Assembly (NCBI GenBank): GCA_017991675.1
Contig: JAGOQB010000012.1
Span: 1 to 64,000, forward strand
Direction of reading: 5' to 3'
DNA length: 64,000 bases
Origin: Phenylobacterium sp.
GTDB taxonomy: Bacteria; Pseudomonadota; Alphaproteobacteria; Caulobacterales; Caulobacteraceae
Shown here: piece after piece, positions 51,306 through 59,804 of the stretch
Position numbering within the stretch: the stretch's first letter is position 1
Layout of the letters: each line of letters opens with the position of its first letter
Translations under genes and position numbers: made by a program
The notes under the pieces: model-generated
What the model was told of the DNA's origin: nothing
Database searches by the model: none
Seen by the model: the letters and a program-made list of their open reading frames with translations, nothing else

Positions 51306-52088
51306 TCAGTTCCTCCGGAAAGCCACTGACGCGGCCCAGCCCGCAGCCAGGGCGATCGCCACCGAAGCCAGACCGTACGACCATGGCCGTTGATGGGCGA
51401 ACAGGTAAAGCGCCCGCTCGATCCCGGCCTTCTCGACGGTCAGGCCGCGGGTCCGGCTCGACACCGGCTGGCCGTCCTGGAACAGGAAGATGTCGGCCGA
51501 ATAGACCCCGATCGGCGCCCCGGTCGGCAGGTCGATCTCGGCCTTGAACAGGCCCTTGTCGACGAAGCTGACCCCGCGCGAGTCCGCGGCGTAGAGGCCG
51601 CTGTCCTCCTTCAGCCGCACCACCGCCCGCCGCCAGTCGAGATAATCGGCCCCCAGGCCGCTGACCACGACGTCGCGCACGCCGTAGCGGGTCTCGATCC
51701 GCTGCTCCATCGGCGCGTTGATCCGCAGGTGGTCGATCCCCGCGCCCAGCCGCCGCAGGGTGCTGAAGCTGGCGATTTCGTTCAGCGGCCTGGTCGAGGC
51801 GGCCATGTAGAAGCCGGGCGCGCCATCGAACACCACCGGCCGCGAATTGACCCAGATCCCGGCGACCCGGGTCTTGCGCGCCATGCGGACCGGCGCGTCG
51901 GGCCCGCGAACGATGACCACCACGTCGCTCGGCTTCTGGCTGGGATCGAGCACCGCGCCGTAGAGCACGATGCGCGCGCCGCGGAAGCTGGAGGTCACCC
52001 GCACATTGGTCGTGGTCAGCGCGGCCGAAACGGCGGCCGGCGGCGGCGTCGGAGGTAGGTGTGGGGGCGGGGCGGCCTCGATCGCCAT
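51306..52088 (-). CDS. TIGR02186 family protein, partner of the TSUP exporter
   Basis: 260 residues: a beta-rich domain (VRVTSSFRGARIVLYGAVLDP, FYMAASTRPLNEIAS) and a C-terminal membrane helix (SYGLASVAIALAAGWAASVAF). The family is usually next to TauE/SafE exporters, as here, with a TGATG stop-start overlap. Typical members begin with a Sec signal that would place the domain in the periplasm. This one begins with a Pro/Ala-rich stretch without one, so its topology is unusual or the true start is elsewhere. Confidence 0.82.
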   Translation of the reverse strand: MAIEAAPPPHLPPTPPPAAVSAALTTTNVRVTSSFRGARIVLYGAVLDPSQKPSDVVVIVRGPDAPVRMARKTRVAGIWVNSRPVVFDGAPGFYMAASTRPLNEIASFSTLRRLGAGIDHLRINAPMEQRIETRYGVRDVVVSGLGADYLDWRRAVVRLKEDSGLYAADSRGVSFVDKGLFKAEIDLPTGAPIGVYSADIFLFQDGQPVSSRTRGLTVEKAGIERALYLFAHQRPWSYGLASVAIALAAGWAASVAFRRN

Positions 52089-53008
52089 CAGCCGTTCCCC
52101 GCCATCAGCACGAACGGCTCGTCGGGCGTGAAGAACAGGCCCAGCCCCATCCGCAGGCCGACGGCCAGCACGATCAGCGCCAGCAACGCCCGCAACTCCT
52201 CGGCGCGGAACCGCGACGAGGCCCGCGCCCCGACCTGGGCGCCCAGCACCCCGCCGATCAGCAGCAGGGTGGCCAACACCACGTCGACGGTCTGGTTGCG
52301 CCCGGCCTGCAGCACGCTGGTCAGCGAGGTGGTGATGATGATCTGGAACAGGCTGGTGCCGACCACCACCCCGGCCGGCATGCGCAGGATGTAGACCATC
52401 GCCGGCACCAGCACGAAGCCGCCGCCGACGCCCATGATCGCCGACAGGATGCCGACGAACACGCCCAGCAGGACCGGCGGAATGACGCTGATATAGAGCC
52501 GCGAGCGCGGAAACCGGACCTTGAACGGCAGACCGTAGAGCCAGGGCGGGCGCCGGTCCTTGCGCGGCTTGGGGGCATCCCCCCGCCGGCGGCGCAGGAT
52601 CGAGCCGAGCGACTCCCACAGCATCAGCGCGCCGATGACGCCCAGGAAGATCAGATAGGACAGCGAGACCACGAGGTCGGCCTGGCCCAGCAGCCGCAGC
52701 CAGCGGAACACCTCGACGCCCAGCAGCGAGCCCACCGCCCCGCCGGCCGCCAGCACCCCGCCCATGCGGAAGTCGACCGCCTTGCGCCGCGTGTAGGAGA
52801 TCACGCTGGAGGTCGAGGAGGCGGCGACGTGATTGGCCTCGCTGGCCACCGCCACCGCCGGCGGGATGCCTAAGAACACCAGCACCGGCGTCATCAGGAA
52901 GCCGCCGCCGATCCCGAACAGGCCGGAAATGAACCCCACCGCCGCGCCCAGCGCGATCAGCAGGGGCGCGTTCACCGAGACTTCTGCAATGGGGAGGTAG
53001 AAATCCAA
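52088..53008 (-). CDS. TauE/SafE (TSUP) family sulfite/sulfur exporter
   Basis: 306 residues with eight to nine membrane helices in two repeats. The repeat motifs GFISGLFGIGGGFLMTPVLVFLGI and GILSAIMGVGGGFVLVPAMVYIL are diagnostic of TSUP. It exports sulfite, sulfoacetate or related anions. It is the first gene of the operon with TIGR02186 and DUF3429 genes. The exact substrate is not predictable. Confidence 0.9.
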   Translation of the reverse strand: MDFYLPIAEVSVNAPLLIALGAAVGFISGLFGIGGGFLMTPVLVFLGIPPAVAVASEANHVAASSTSSVISYTRRKAVDFRMGGVLAAGGAVGSLLGVEVFRWLRLLGQADLVVSLSYLIFLGVIGALMLWESLGSILRRRRGDAPKPRKDRRPPWLYGLPFKVRFPRSRLYISVIPPVLLGVFVGILSAIMGVGGGFVLVPAMVYILRMPAGVVVGTSLFQIIITTSLTSVLQAGRNQTVDVVLATLLLIGGVLGAQVGARASSRFRAEELRALLALIVLAVGLRMGLGLFFTPDEPFVLMAGNG

Positions 53009-53031
53009 GAGCGCCCCTTACCCGGCGCGCG

Positions 53032-56000
53032 TCACCGCGTGAAGACCTGAAGCCGCGAAAGCGTGACGGGATCGAGCGAACCGGTCGCCGCCATGCCCTG
53101 ATGCCGTTGATAGGCGGCGATCGCCATGGTCAGGGCCGGCGAGACGCTACCGTCGGTCGGCCCCTGATAATAGGCCAGCCGCGACAGCGCCCGCTGGGCG
53201 GTGGCCACGTCGTTGCTCGCCGCGGCCGGCGCCGCGGCGGCCGAAACCGCCGGCGACACCGCACGGAAGCCCTGGGCCGAACGCTCGGAGACCGCGCGCG
53301 CCTCGGCCGACAGCCCCGCGCGCACCCGCGCGGCGTTGTCCAGCGCCAGCTCGTCGCGGCTGCGGGCCGCGATCAGGTACCACTTGTAGGCCTCGGCGGC
53401 GTTCTGGGTGACCCCGCGCCCCTGCTCATAGAGGACGCCGAGATTGTACTGGCTGTCGACGAGGCCGAGATCGGCCGCCTTGCGGAACCACTCTGCGGCC
53501 AGGGTCAGGTTCTTCGGACCGCCCTGCCCCTGGGCGAGCGCTATGCCGAGATTATGCATGGCCGCGCGGTTGCCGCCCTCGGCCGCCCGTTCGGTCCAGC
53601 GACGGGCCTCGACCGGATCCTTCTTCAGGCCCGCGCCGCCGTCCGCATAGAGTTTGGCGAGATAGAATTGCGCCGGCGAATGGCCAAGGTTCGCGGCCTT
53701 GCGCAGCTTGTCGAGGCCGCCCGGCTCGGAGGCCTCGAGCGCGCGCAGCGCCTCGGCGTAGAGATTGCTGACCGCGGCGGGATCGCCGGCCGTCGCAGCC
53801 GCCGCCGGAAGGCCGCCGGCGGACGTCGTCAGCGGTTGCGGCGCCAGGGCTACGGCGGCGCGGACGCTCGTCGGATTGGGGGTGGTGTCGGCCTCGCCGC
53901 CGGCGATCTCGCCGGCCTGGTCGCTGGCGAACACCGCCAGGGCGTCAGCCACGCGCTTGGGCGGGGCGCCGCCGGGTTCGGCGTCGGTCACGAAGTAGCT
54001 GGCCGCCGCCAGGCCCAGGAACGCCGAGCCGCCCGCCACCAGCAGGGCGGTCTGCAACGACGAAGAGCCCACCGCCCGCTTGCGCAGGCTCAGGCCCGAA
54101 AACAGCGAACGACCGCCCTTTTCCTTGCGGGGCAGCTTCTCGATCTTGCCGCCCTTGCGCTTGGGCTCGCCCGTGCTGGAGGCGGCGCGCGCCGCGGCCC
54201 GCGCCTGCTCGATGACTTCGCGGGTCGACAGCGGACGCGCCGGCTCGGCCTCGACCTCGGCTTCGGCCTCAGCCTCGGGAAGTTCGAAGTCTTCGGGGAC
54301 CTCGCGCGCTTCCGCGGCTTCCGGTTCGGCCTCCGGCTCGCCCGGCGAGGTCCAGGCGCTCTGGGCGAACGGATCGACGGCCGGGTCGGCGAAATCGTCG
54401 CGCTCGTCCAGCTCGTCGCCGAACGGGTCGTTCGCCTCCGCCTCGACCTCGCTCTCGATCTGCGCAGCCGGCGTCTCGATCGGCTCGAAGCCGTCTGCGG
54501 CCTCGAAATCGACGGCGTCGAACACCGGCGTGTTCGTCGTTTGCGGGAACTCGGCGACGATCGCCGGCTCATCGGCGTCTTCGGCGGGCTCGGCCCCATC
54601 TGCGGGCTCGATCTCGCCGACTGCGGCGGCCGCCGGTTCCGGCGCGGCGAAGGCCTGCAGGGCGAGCCCTTCCGGCCGGGCTTCCGCCATCGGGCCGAGC
54701 TCACGGAACGGATCGTGGTCCAGCAAGCTTTCCGCCGGCTCCTCACGGGTGAGGCGTGGCGCAGCCGGCCCGGCGGCGGCCGCCGCCAGGGTCTGCTCGC
54801 CGCTGCGGCGATGCGATTCGGCCAGGCCCCGGTCGATGGTCACGCGCGCCTCATCGAGCAGTCGTGCGGTGCGCTCCTCGCTCTGGCGGATGCGTTCGGC
54901 GAGATCCTCGCCCGAGCGCTCCTGGCGCTGAGTGATCCGCTCGCTGACCCGGGCGACCTGCTCGCCGACATCGTCGATAGCCTGGGCGGCGCGGCGCTCG
55001 GAGCTGCCGATCCGTTCGGTCAGGCGATCGGTGATGCGGCCGATTTCCGCGCCCAGCTTTTCCAACGCTTCGGCATGCGCGCCTTCCGAGCGGCCCAGCC
55101 GCTGCTCCATCGCCTGGGCGATGCGGGCGACTTCGCCGCCGACCTGCTCGATCGCGTCGGCGCTGCGGTGCTCGGCGGCCTGAACCTGGCGGTTCAGGGT
55201 GTCGGCCATGGTCAGGACCTCGCGGCCCATGCGCTCGATGGCCTCGCCCGTGGCCTGCTCGGTCTTGCGCACCGTCTCGGCCACTTCGCCGAGTTGGCGC
55301 TCCAGGCGATCGACCCGACCGCCCCCGGCGTCACCCACCCCCTTGGCGATCTCGCTACGCACGTCCTCGGCGCGGCGCGACAGGGTGGCCGCCAGTTCCT
55401 CGATCTTGCGCTCGACCTCCGGACCGACGGACTTTTCCGCCGCGCCCATCCGGCCGTCGAGATTGGCGAACGCCTGGCCCAGATTGACCAGCGCCTCGGA
55501 GGTCCGTGTCTCGGCGTCGGTCAGACGGGCGTCGACGCGGTCGACGATTTCCTCGAGCAAAGTGGCCGGATCGCCGCCGCCGGAGGCGAAGATCTGCTCG
55601 ATCCGCTGCTCCATGGCCTGCAGGCTGTCGCGGGTGCGGCCCTCGCCCTCGTAGAGATGGTTGGCGACCTTGCCGAGCGCCGCCTCCAGCGAGCGCAGCG
55701 CTTCGGCCGAACGCGGGCCGGCGGCCTCGGCCTCGACCCGGCGCAGCCGCTCGGCCAGGCGGGTGTTTTCGGCGCGGGCCTCCTGGACGGCGCCCTCGAA
55801 ACGGGCGGCGACCGCGACGGCCTCGCGCTCAGCGGCCTCGATACGGGCCACGGCCTGGCGCAGCACGTTCTCGGCGGCGATGGATTCCGGCGTCACCCGC
55901 TGCGCGGCGCGATCGGTCTTGCCGCTCAGGCGCTCAAGCGCCGTCGCCACGCGGCCCTCATCGGCGGAAGTCGCCGCCCCGAAGCGGCCGGGCGGCGGCT

Positions 56001-56241
56001 CGATCACCACCCCACCCGCGGCCTCCGCGGCGCGCGGCGGCTCGCCATAGACGCGCTCGCTGCGAGCGGGGCGATCCTCGAAATAGGACTGCGAGGTGAT
56101 TTCCTCGGGCGCGTCGTCCTCGAGGATCATGCGGTTCAGCCATTCGCCGAGGGTCATGCCGGACCGGCGCGCGAGGTCCTTTGCGACCTCCCTCGCCTTA
56201 GGGTCGATCCCCTTGACGCTCCAGGGCGCACCCGACGTCAT
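53032..56241 (-). CDS. podJ: cell polarity localization factor PodJ
   Basis: 1069 residues. The N-terminus SVKGIDPKAREVAKDLARRSGM followed by TLGEWLNRMILED is the conserved PodJ start. Residues 100-500 are heptad-rich coiled coil, then a Pro/Glu-rich acidic region to about 690. One membrane helix lies at about 729-750 (LLVAGGSAFLGLAAASYFV). The periplasmic part has Sel1 repeats (LGHSPAQFYLAKLYADG, DSQYNLGVLYEQG) and a C-terminal peptidoglycan-binding domain. In Caulobacter PodJ organises the new pole for pili, holdfast and stalk formation. Upstream are a CtrA-type and a DnaA-like site. Caulobacter PodJ is about 970 residues, so this is slightly longer. Confidence 0.88.
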   Translation of the reverse strand: MTSGAPWSVKGIDPKAREVAKDLARRSGMTLGEWLNRMILEDDAPEEITSQSYFEDRPARSERVYGEPPRAAEAAGGVVIEPPPGRFGAATSADEGRVATALERLSGKTDRAAQRVTPESIAAENVLRQAVARIEAAEREAVAVAARFEGAVQEARAENTRLAERLRRVEAEAAGPRSAEALRSLEAALGKVANHLYEGEGRTRDSLQAMEQRIEQIFASGGGDPATLLEEIVDRVDARLTDAETRTSEALVNLGQAFANLDGRMGAAEKSVGPEVERKIEELAATLSRRAEDVRSEIAKGVGDAGGGRVDRLERQLGEVAETVRKTEQATGEAIERMGREVLTMADTLNRQVQAAEHRSADAIEQVGGEVARIAQAMEQRLGRSEGAHAEALEKLGAEIGRITDRLTERIGSSERRAAQAIDDVGEQVARVSERITQRQERSGEDLAERIRQSEERTARLLDEARVTIDRGLAESHRRSGEQTLAAAAAGPAAPRLTREEPAESLLDHDPFRELGPMAEARPEGLALQAFAAPEPAAAAVGEIEPADGAEPAEDADEPAIVAEFPQTTNTPVFDAVDFEAADGFEPIETPAAQIESEVEAEANDPFGDELDERDDFADPAVDPFAQSAWTSPGEPEAEPEAAEAREVPEDFELPEAEAEAEVEAEPARPLSTREVIEQARAAARAASSTGEPKRKGGKIEKLPRKEKGGRSLFSGLSLRKRAVGSSSLQTALLVAGGSAFLGLAAASYFVTDAEPGGAPPKRVADALAVFASDQAGEIAGGEADTTPNPTSVRAAVALAPQPLTTSAGGLPAAAATAGDPAAVSNLYAEALRALEASEPGGLDKLRKAANLGHSPAQFYLAKLYADGGAGLKKDPVEARRWTERAAEGGNRAAMHNLGIALAQGQGGPKNLTLAAEWFRKAADLGLVDSQYNLGVLYEQGRGVTQNAAEAYKWYLIAARSRDELALDNAARVRAGLSAEARAVSERSAQGFRAVSPAVSAAAAPAAASNDVATAQRALSRLAYYQGPTDGSVSPALTMAIAAYQRHQGMAATGSLDPVTLSRLQVFTR

Positions 56242-56454
56242 ATCGAATCGTTCTCCCAGCCCATTCTGGACGCTACCACCGATCCCTGGTGTGTAAACGG
56301 AAGGTTAACACTAGATATTGGGCCCACAGCGAAAGCCTGTGGATGGCGGCCCTTCCCCTTGAGAAAACAAGCGTCAACATGGTTAAGGGGCCGTTAAGCC
56401 TTGAGGGCGGCTTCACCTTTGCTCCCGGGCGGCGCCTGCTGTAGGCGCTGGGGA
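56242..56454. promoter_or_regulatory. podJ/small membrane protein divergent control region
   Basis: 213 bp with no gene. It has a TTAA half-site at 56305-56308 (aaggttaaca), a DnaA-box-like TGTGGATGG at 56338-56346, and a perfect TTAA-N7-TTAA at 56383-56397. This fits cell-cycle control by DnaA and CtrA. Which promoter each site serves is not decidable here. Confidence 0.6.
56383..56397. promoter_or_regulatory. CtrA-type binding site
   Basis: Perfect TTAA-GGGGCCG-TTAA, the full CtrA recognition pattern. It lies 142 bp upstream of podJ and 58 bp upstream of the small membrane protein gene. TTAA is rare in this GC-rich DNA, so chance occurrence is unlikely. Confidence 0.7.
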
Positions 56455-56658
56455 ATGGATTTGCACCTCACCCTGGCGCTATGCGGCGTCCTGCTTGCGC
56501 TCGCCGCCTTCGCCGGCTGGAGGGGTTCCAAGCCGTCCGACCCGATCAAGGGACCTCGGATGATCCCCTGGCGCTTCATCATGGTGACGGCCAGCGCGTT
56601 CGCGCTGTTCATGATCGTCCATGCGGTGAACCTGCTCGGGGTGACGACGGGCCGCTGA
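56455..56658 (+). CDS. small two-helix inner-membrane protein
   Basis: 67 residues: helix 1 LTLALCGVLLALAAFAGW, a polar loop RGSKPSDPIKGPRMIPW, helix 2 FIMVTASAFALFMIVHAV. I have seen near-identical proteins in Caulobacterales, where they carry no known function. ATG 56455 follows GCTGGGGA. A CtrA-type site lies 58 bp before the start, so it may be cell-cycle regulated. Confidence 0.75.
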   Translation: MDLHLTLALCGVLLALAAFAGWRGSKPSDPIKGPRMIPWRFIMVTASAFALFMIVHAVNLLGVTTGR

Positions 56659-56668
56659 GCATGCGGGG

Positions 56669-58342
56669 CTACGCTGCGTTCGGCAGCCCGGCGGCCTCCT
56701 CGGCCTTCTTCGGACGCTTGGCCAGGCCGGCCACGCCGCCGGAGGTCAGCAACCCCATGTCGGCCAGCAGCAGCGGGATCGCCCACTTGTTCGGCGCCGC
56801 CATGTAGCGCGGCCGCCAGACCGGGTCGTACTTGCCCTTGTAGGCCCGCACGCCCTGGAAATTGTAGATCTCCTCGCCGCGCTCGAAGATCAGCGCCCCG
56901 ACCCGCGACAGCACCGGCGCCAGCGGCCGGTCGTCCAGTCCCGACAGCGGAGCCATGCCGAACTCGATCGCCTGGTAGCCCTCGCGGCGGCCCCACTCGA
57001 TCAGCTCGACGAACAGATAGTCCATGATCCGGCGCGGACCTTCCTCGATGTACCGCATCAGGTCCATCGAGAACGCGCTGCGGTTGGCGGTGACCCAGAG
57101 CGTGGCGAAGGCGATGATCTTGCCCTCGAACCACACGATGCCGACCGGGAACTCGGCCACGTAGGACGGATAGAAGCCGCCCATGGAGAAGCTCTTGTCG
57201 CCGCCGGCGTGATGCACCAGCCAGGCGTCGGAGATCGCCTGCAACTGGGGCATGATCTCGTGCACCCGCTCCGGCGGCACGACCTCGAAGGTGGCGCCGG
57301 CCTCGCCGGCCTGGCGCCAGGCCCTGCGCAGATTGCCGCGCTTGGTGCCCTCGATGGTGAAGGTGTCCAGGGCGACGGCCGCGCTCTCGCCGACCTTGGC
57401 GATCGCAAAGCCTAGCTCGACCACGTCGGGCAGATCGTCGGCGTCCAGCCCATAGAAGCCCGGGCGCGCGGCGTGGGCGTCGGCCAGCTCGCGGAAACGC
57501 CACAGCAGGTCCATCCGCTCGTCGCGGCGGCCGACCGGGGCGCCGAGCGAGATCCACGAACGGCCGCGGACCCCGAACATCAGGAAGCTCTCGCCCGACG
57601 GCGAAAACAGGAAGCGCTTGTCGCCCAGCAAGGCGAGGTTCGAACCGGGCTCGGCGTCCTCGGCCTTGGCCAAGGCCGCGCGCACGCGGCCCAGTTCGGG
57701 GTCGTCCTCGCCGACGACCTTGGGGGTCGCGGCCGAGGCGAACAGCCGCCAGATGCCGAACGCCAGCAGCAGGATCGCCGCGCCGACCCAGCCGCGGATG
57801 GCGCGGGCCGCGTCGGCGTCGGCCATTACGGCCCAGAACGGCTTGTCGCCGTAGTCGGCGTGTTGGAAAGACCACAGGCCCAGCAGCCCCGCGCCGACCA
57901 TGACCGCGAAGGCCGAGATCAGCCAGCCGGGCGTCACCTCCATGCTCAGCAGCCGCGCCTTGCGCGGGAAGGCGCCGTGGAACGGCAGCAGCAGCGCCGC
58001 GAACAGCGCCAGGGCCAGGGCCTCCTCCCAGGCGAAGGCCTTGAGCAGGGCCAGCGGGCTGGCGACGACCAGGGTGGCCAGCGTGGCCCACCAGGCCCCG
58101 TCCAGCCTGGCCCGCAGCCCAAAGGCCAGCAGCACCAGCACCAGGCCCAGGATGCTGGACAGGAAGTGGCTGACTTCGATCAGCACCACGGGGCTGATCT
58201 CGTAGATCTGGAGGAAGCGGTCCGGGATGGTGGGCGTGGCGCCCGAGGCGAGGAGCATGATCCCGGCCAGCAGGGCCAGGATGGCTGCCGTTGACGGCGC
58301 CGCGGCGAAGGCCGCCGGCTTCAGTTCACGCCAAAACCTCAT
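56669..58342 (-). CDS. mprF: MprF-like lysyl-phosphatidylglycerol synthase domain protein (DUF2156)
   Basis: About 557 residues: six membrane helices in the first 260 residues, then a DUF2156/LPG-synthase catalytic domain (GFYGLDADDLPDVVELGFAI, FPVGIVWFEGKIIAFATLW, NFQGVRAYKGKYDPVW). MprF transfers lysine or alanine from tRNA to phosphatidylglycerol and flips the product, lowering surface negative charge. Full-length MprF has about 840 residues and more N-terminal helices, so this is a shorter form. The amino acid used is unknown. ATG 58342 follows GGAGGG; an upstream TTG/ATG extension (58450) looks unnecessary. Confidence 0.82.
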   Translation of the reverse strand: MRFWRELKPAAFAAAPSTAAILALLAGIMLLASGATPTIPDRFLQIYEISPVVLIEVSHFLSSILGLVLVLLAFGLRARLDGAWWATLATLVVASPLALLKAFAWEEALALALFAALLLPFHGAFPRKARLLSMEVTPGWLISAFAVMVGAGLLGLWSFQHADYGDKPFWAVMADADAARAIRGWVGAAILLLAFGIWRLFASAATPKVVGEDDPELGRVRAALAKAEDAEPGSNLALLGDKRFLFSPSGESFLMFGVRGRSWISLGAPVGRRDERMDLLWRFRELADAHAARPGFYGLDADDLPDVVELGFAIAKVGESAAVALDTFTIEGTKRGNLRRAWRQAGEAGATFEVVPPERVHEIMPQLQAISDAWLVHHAGGDKSFSMGGFYPSYVAEFPVGIVWFEGKIIAFATLWVTANRSAFSMDLMRYIEEGPRRIMDYLFVELIEWGRREGYQAIEFGMAPLSGLDDRPLAPVLSRVGALIFERGEEIYNFQGVRAYKGKYDPVWRPRYMAAPNKWAIPLLLADMGLLTSGGVAGLAKRPKKAEEAAGLPNAA

Positions 58343-58504
58343 CCGCCCTCCAAATGGCCGCCCCTGGCGCCCGTATATATCGTGATTTGCGCCATGGGCA
58401 GGGGCGACGCGGCCAGTCAAACAAGCGTTTCGTTCCGCTTGCTCTTGCACCGCCGCCCGCTAATGTGCCCGCGCGTAAAGGCGTTTCCGTTGCGGGAGGA
58501 ATTC

Positions 58505-59728
58505 ATGGCCGACTTTGGCGGCGGCGATCTCAACGCATTTCGCGGCGAGGTGAAGGCCTGGCTCGAAGCCAACTATCCTCCCGAACTGCGTGATCGGAAC
58601 GCCAAGACCGACGAAGAGGCGGTCTGGGGCGGCCGCGCCTTCGCCGGCTCCAGCGACCCGCAGATCGTCTGGATGCAGCGGATGGCGGACAAGGGCTGGA
58701 CCGCGCCGACCTGGCCCCAGGCCTATGGCGGCGGCGGCCTGTCGCCGCAGCAGGCCCGCATCCTCGACCAGGAGCTCAGCGCCGGCCGCTACCGCCAGCC
58801 GCTGGCCTCGTTCGGCATCTGGATGCTGGGCCCGGTGCTGCTCGAATACGGCTCCGAGGCGCAGAAGCTGGAATACCTGCCCAAGATCGTCCGCGGCGAA
58901 ATCCGCTGGTGCCAGGGCTATTCCGAGCCCGGCGCCGGCTCCGACCTCGCCGGCCTGCAGACCCGTTGCGAGGACAAGGGCGACCACTGGCTGATCAACG
59001 GCCAAAAGGTGTGGACGTCCTACGCCAACAAGGCCGATTGGTGCTTCTGCCTGGTCCGTACCGATGCTTCGAAAAAGCACGAAGGAATCTCCTTCGTCCT
59101 TATTGATATGAAGACCCCCGGCGTCGAGACTCGGCCGATCCAGCTGATCTCGGGCGAGAGCCCGTTCTGCGAGACCTTCTTCACCGACGTGAAGCTCGCC
59201 AAGGACGCCCTGGTCGGCAAGGTCAACGGCGGCTGGGAGATCGCCAAGCGGCTGCTGCAGTACGAGCGCCAGAACATCTCCGGCGGCTTCGGCGGCGGCG
59301 GCGGCGCAGGCGGCGCGGCCGGCGACCTGGCCCAGATCGCCAAGAGCTACATCGGCATCGACGAGACCGGCGCCCTGGCCGACAGCGACCTGCGCACCCG
59401 GATCACCAAGAACAAGATGGACTTCGACTGCTTCTACAAGACCATCGCCCGCGTGGCGGCGGAGTCGAAGGCCTCCAACGGCCCCAGCGCCGCCACCTCG
59501 ATCATCAAGTACGCCGCGGCGACCTTTGCCCAGGAGCGCTCGGAGCTGATGGTCGAGGCCATGGGCGCGCAAGGGCTCGGCTGGGAAGGCGAGGCCTACG
59601 CCCCGCTCGAACTGACCGCCACCCACGGCTGGCTGCGCTCGAAGGGCAACTCCATCGAGGGCGGCACCTCGGAGGTGAACCTCAACGTGGTCTCCAAGCG
59701 GGTGCTCGGCCTGCCCGACCCCAAGTAA
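58505..59728 (+). CDS. acyl-CoA dehydrogenase, first of a tandem array
   Basis: A 407-residue FAD-dependent acyl-CoA dehydrogenase that introduces the alpha-beta double bond. QGYSEPGAGSDLAGL and WTSYANKADW line FAD. The usual catalytic Glu of the MCAD type is Gly here (the motif reads NSIEGGTSEVN), but LLQYERQNISGG keeps a Glu at residue 254, the position used by isovaleryl-CoA dehydrogenase. ATG 58505 follows GGGAGGAATTC. It is related to the next three genes and ends ...LGLPDPK like the second. A glycine-rich loop FGGGGGAGGAAG follows the candidate base. Confidence 0.9.
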   Translation: MADFGGGDLNAFRGEVKAWLEANYPPELRDRNAKTDEEAVWGGRAFAGSSDPQIVWMQRMADKGWTAPTWPQAYGGGGLSPQQARILDQELSAGRYRQPLASFGIWMLGPVLLEYGSEAQKLEYLPKIVRGEIRWCQGYSEPGAGSDLAGLQTRCEDKGDHWLINGQKVWTSYANKADWCFCLVRTDASKKHEGISFVLIDMKTPGVETRPIQLISGESPFCETFFTDVKLAKDALVGKVNGGWEIAKRLLQYERQNISGGFGGGGGAGGAAGDLAQIAKSYIGIDETGALADSDLRTRITKNKMDFDCFYKTIARVAAESKASNGPSAATSIIKYAAATFAQERSELMVEAMGAQGLGWEGEAYAPLELTATHGWLRSKGNSIEGGTSEVNLNVVSKRVLGLPDPK

Positions 59729-59804
59729 GTGTGAACGGCGGCGCACTGTTCTTCGGGCCCCGTCCTTGATTTGATCGAAGCGATTTCGAGAGGCGAGATT
59801 TCCC

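Noticed and set aside
53101-56397. A 1098-codon plus-strand frame opposite podJ
   Set aside because: Same cause. The podJ strand has PodJ, Sel1 and peptidoglycan-binding motifs, and the antisense peptide has no recognisable domain.
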